From Microcaldota archaeon (lineage in GTDB: Archaea; Micrarchaeota; Micrarchaeia; Micrarchaeales; CABMGC01), in the NCBI GenBank assembly GCA_021791075.1, contig JAJYXH010000009.1, positions 1 through 13,861 on the forward strand: DNA of 13,861 nucleotides, read 5' to 3'. This document shows positions 13,762-13,861 of the stretch, piece by piece. The first letter of the stretch is position 1, and every line of letters begins with the position of its first letter. Below the pieces are notes generated by a model. It was not told the DNA's origin. It searched no databases and worked only from the letters and a program-made list of their open reading frames with translations. The translations under genes were made by a program, and so were the position numbers.

Positions 13762-13861
13762 TTAACGTTTAATAACAATTATGTATGCCTTCTGTCCGAT
13801 GTATGCCTTAGGTGCATCTATTTTTGCAGAATTCCCAAATTTTGTTATTTCTTTCTCGTAG
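13762..13861 (-). CDS. Partial DUF2080 / AbrB-like small protein (C-terminal 32 residues)
   Basis: The window edge cuts this gene. The last 32 residues plus stop are readable in the frame whose first whole codon is 13860-13858: EKEITKFGNSAKIDAP, then KAYIGQKAYIIVIKR and TAA. The pattern KFGNSA, then P-K-x-Y-I-G-x-K and a hydrophobic strand, is that of small archaeal DUF2080 proteins (described as transposon-encoded) and of SpoVT/AbrB-like swapped-hairpin domains. It is likely a small DNA-binding or mobile-element-linked protein, so a mobile element may lie beyond the right edge. An 11-bp direct repeat (13781-13791 and 13799-13809) codes for the repeated KAYI. The + strand ORF over the same bases is only 26 codons and is less convincing. 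Confidence 0.55.
   Translation of the reverse strand, partial: YEKEITKFGNSAKIDAPKAYIGQKAYIIVIKR

Noticed and set aside
13781..13861. A 26-codon + strand ORF ending exactly at the window edge, with a repeated MYA segment.
   Set aside because: The opposite strand over the same bases gives a recognisable protein end (KFGNSA, PKAYIG), so the + strand ORF is most likely its shadow. The direct repeat is explained by the duplicated KAYI codons.

Overview
This is a gene-dense archaeal chromosomal segment. The archaeal assignment rests on an EF-1alpha-type elongation factor followed by uS10, an archaeal-type S-adenosylmethionine synthetase, CDP-archaeol synthase (ether-lipid synthesis), an archaeal-type alanyl-tRNA synthetase, a two-subunit lipoate ligase like that of Thermoplasma, and TATA boxes about 25-28 nt ahead of several start codons. 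AGG (Arg) and ATA (Ile) codons are common and base composition is intermediate. The lineage cannot be fixed from this window. A DPANN archaeon of Micrarchaeota type or a Thermoplasmata-related archaeon would both fit. That is an inference from gene content and style only.

Layout. The left end (1-945, + strand) holds the 3' part of the EF-1alpha gene and rps10, followed by a 232-bp gap that can fold into a long bulged stem. purF (1178-2560, +) has its own TATA box and converges on metK (2663-3862, -). metK is divergent from a two-gene + strand unit, an HTH-CBS regulator and lipA (3991-5486), whose genes overlap by one base. The 128-bp metK/regulator gap carries TATA boxes and a cluster of ATTAC/GTAAT half-sites. 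lipA converges on lplA with no spacer, the two stop codons forming TGATCA inside a longer palindrome.

A compact - strand unit then reads, in transcription order, Cas4/Exo5-like nuclease, alaS, carS, lplB, lplA (10588 down to 5487), with spacings of 0, 10 and 9 nt and a 26-nt overlap. A divergent HAD phosphatase (10712-11359, +) overlaps antisense with the 3' end of a D-2-hydroxyacid dehydrogenase gene (12278-11325, -). That gene is coupled to an upstream unrecognised 462-aa protein with VOC-like histidine motifs. The right edge cuts a short - strand gene resembling transposon-associated DUF2080 / AbrB-like proteins.

How the genes fit together. There is a lipoate theme (LipA synthesis plus LplA/LplB attachment) and an SAM theme: SAM synthetase, a CBS-domain regulator of a kind that can sense adenosyl ligands, and an SAM-consuming radical enzyme, side by side. 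The most interesting proposals are (1) an SAM-sensing HTH-CBS switch controlling metK and lipA, (2) a possible 2-oxoacid / D-2-hydroxyacid pathway formed by the 462-aa protein and the dehydrogenase, and (3) unexplained palindromic or structured elements at 947-1051 and 5471-5510. No CRISPR array, tRNA, rRNA or intact insertion sequence was found.
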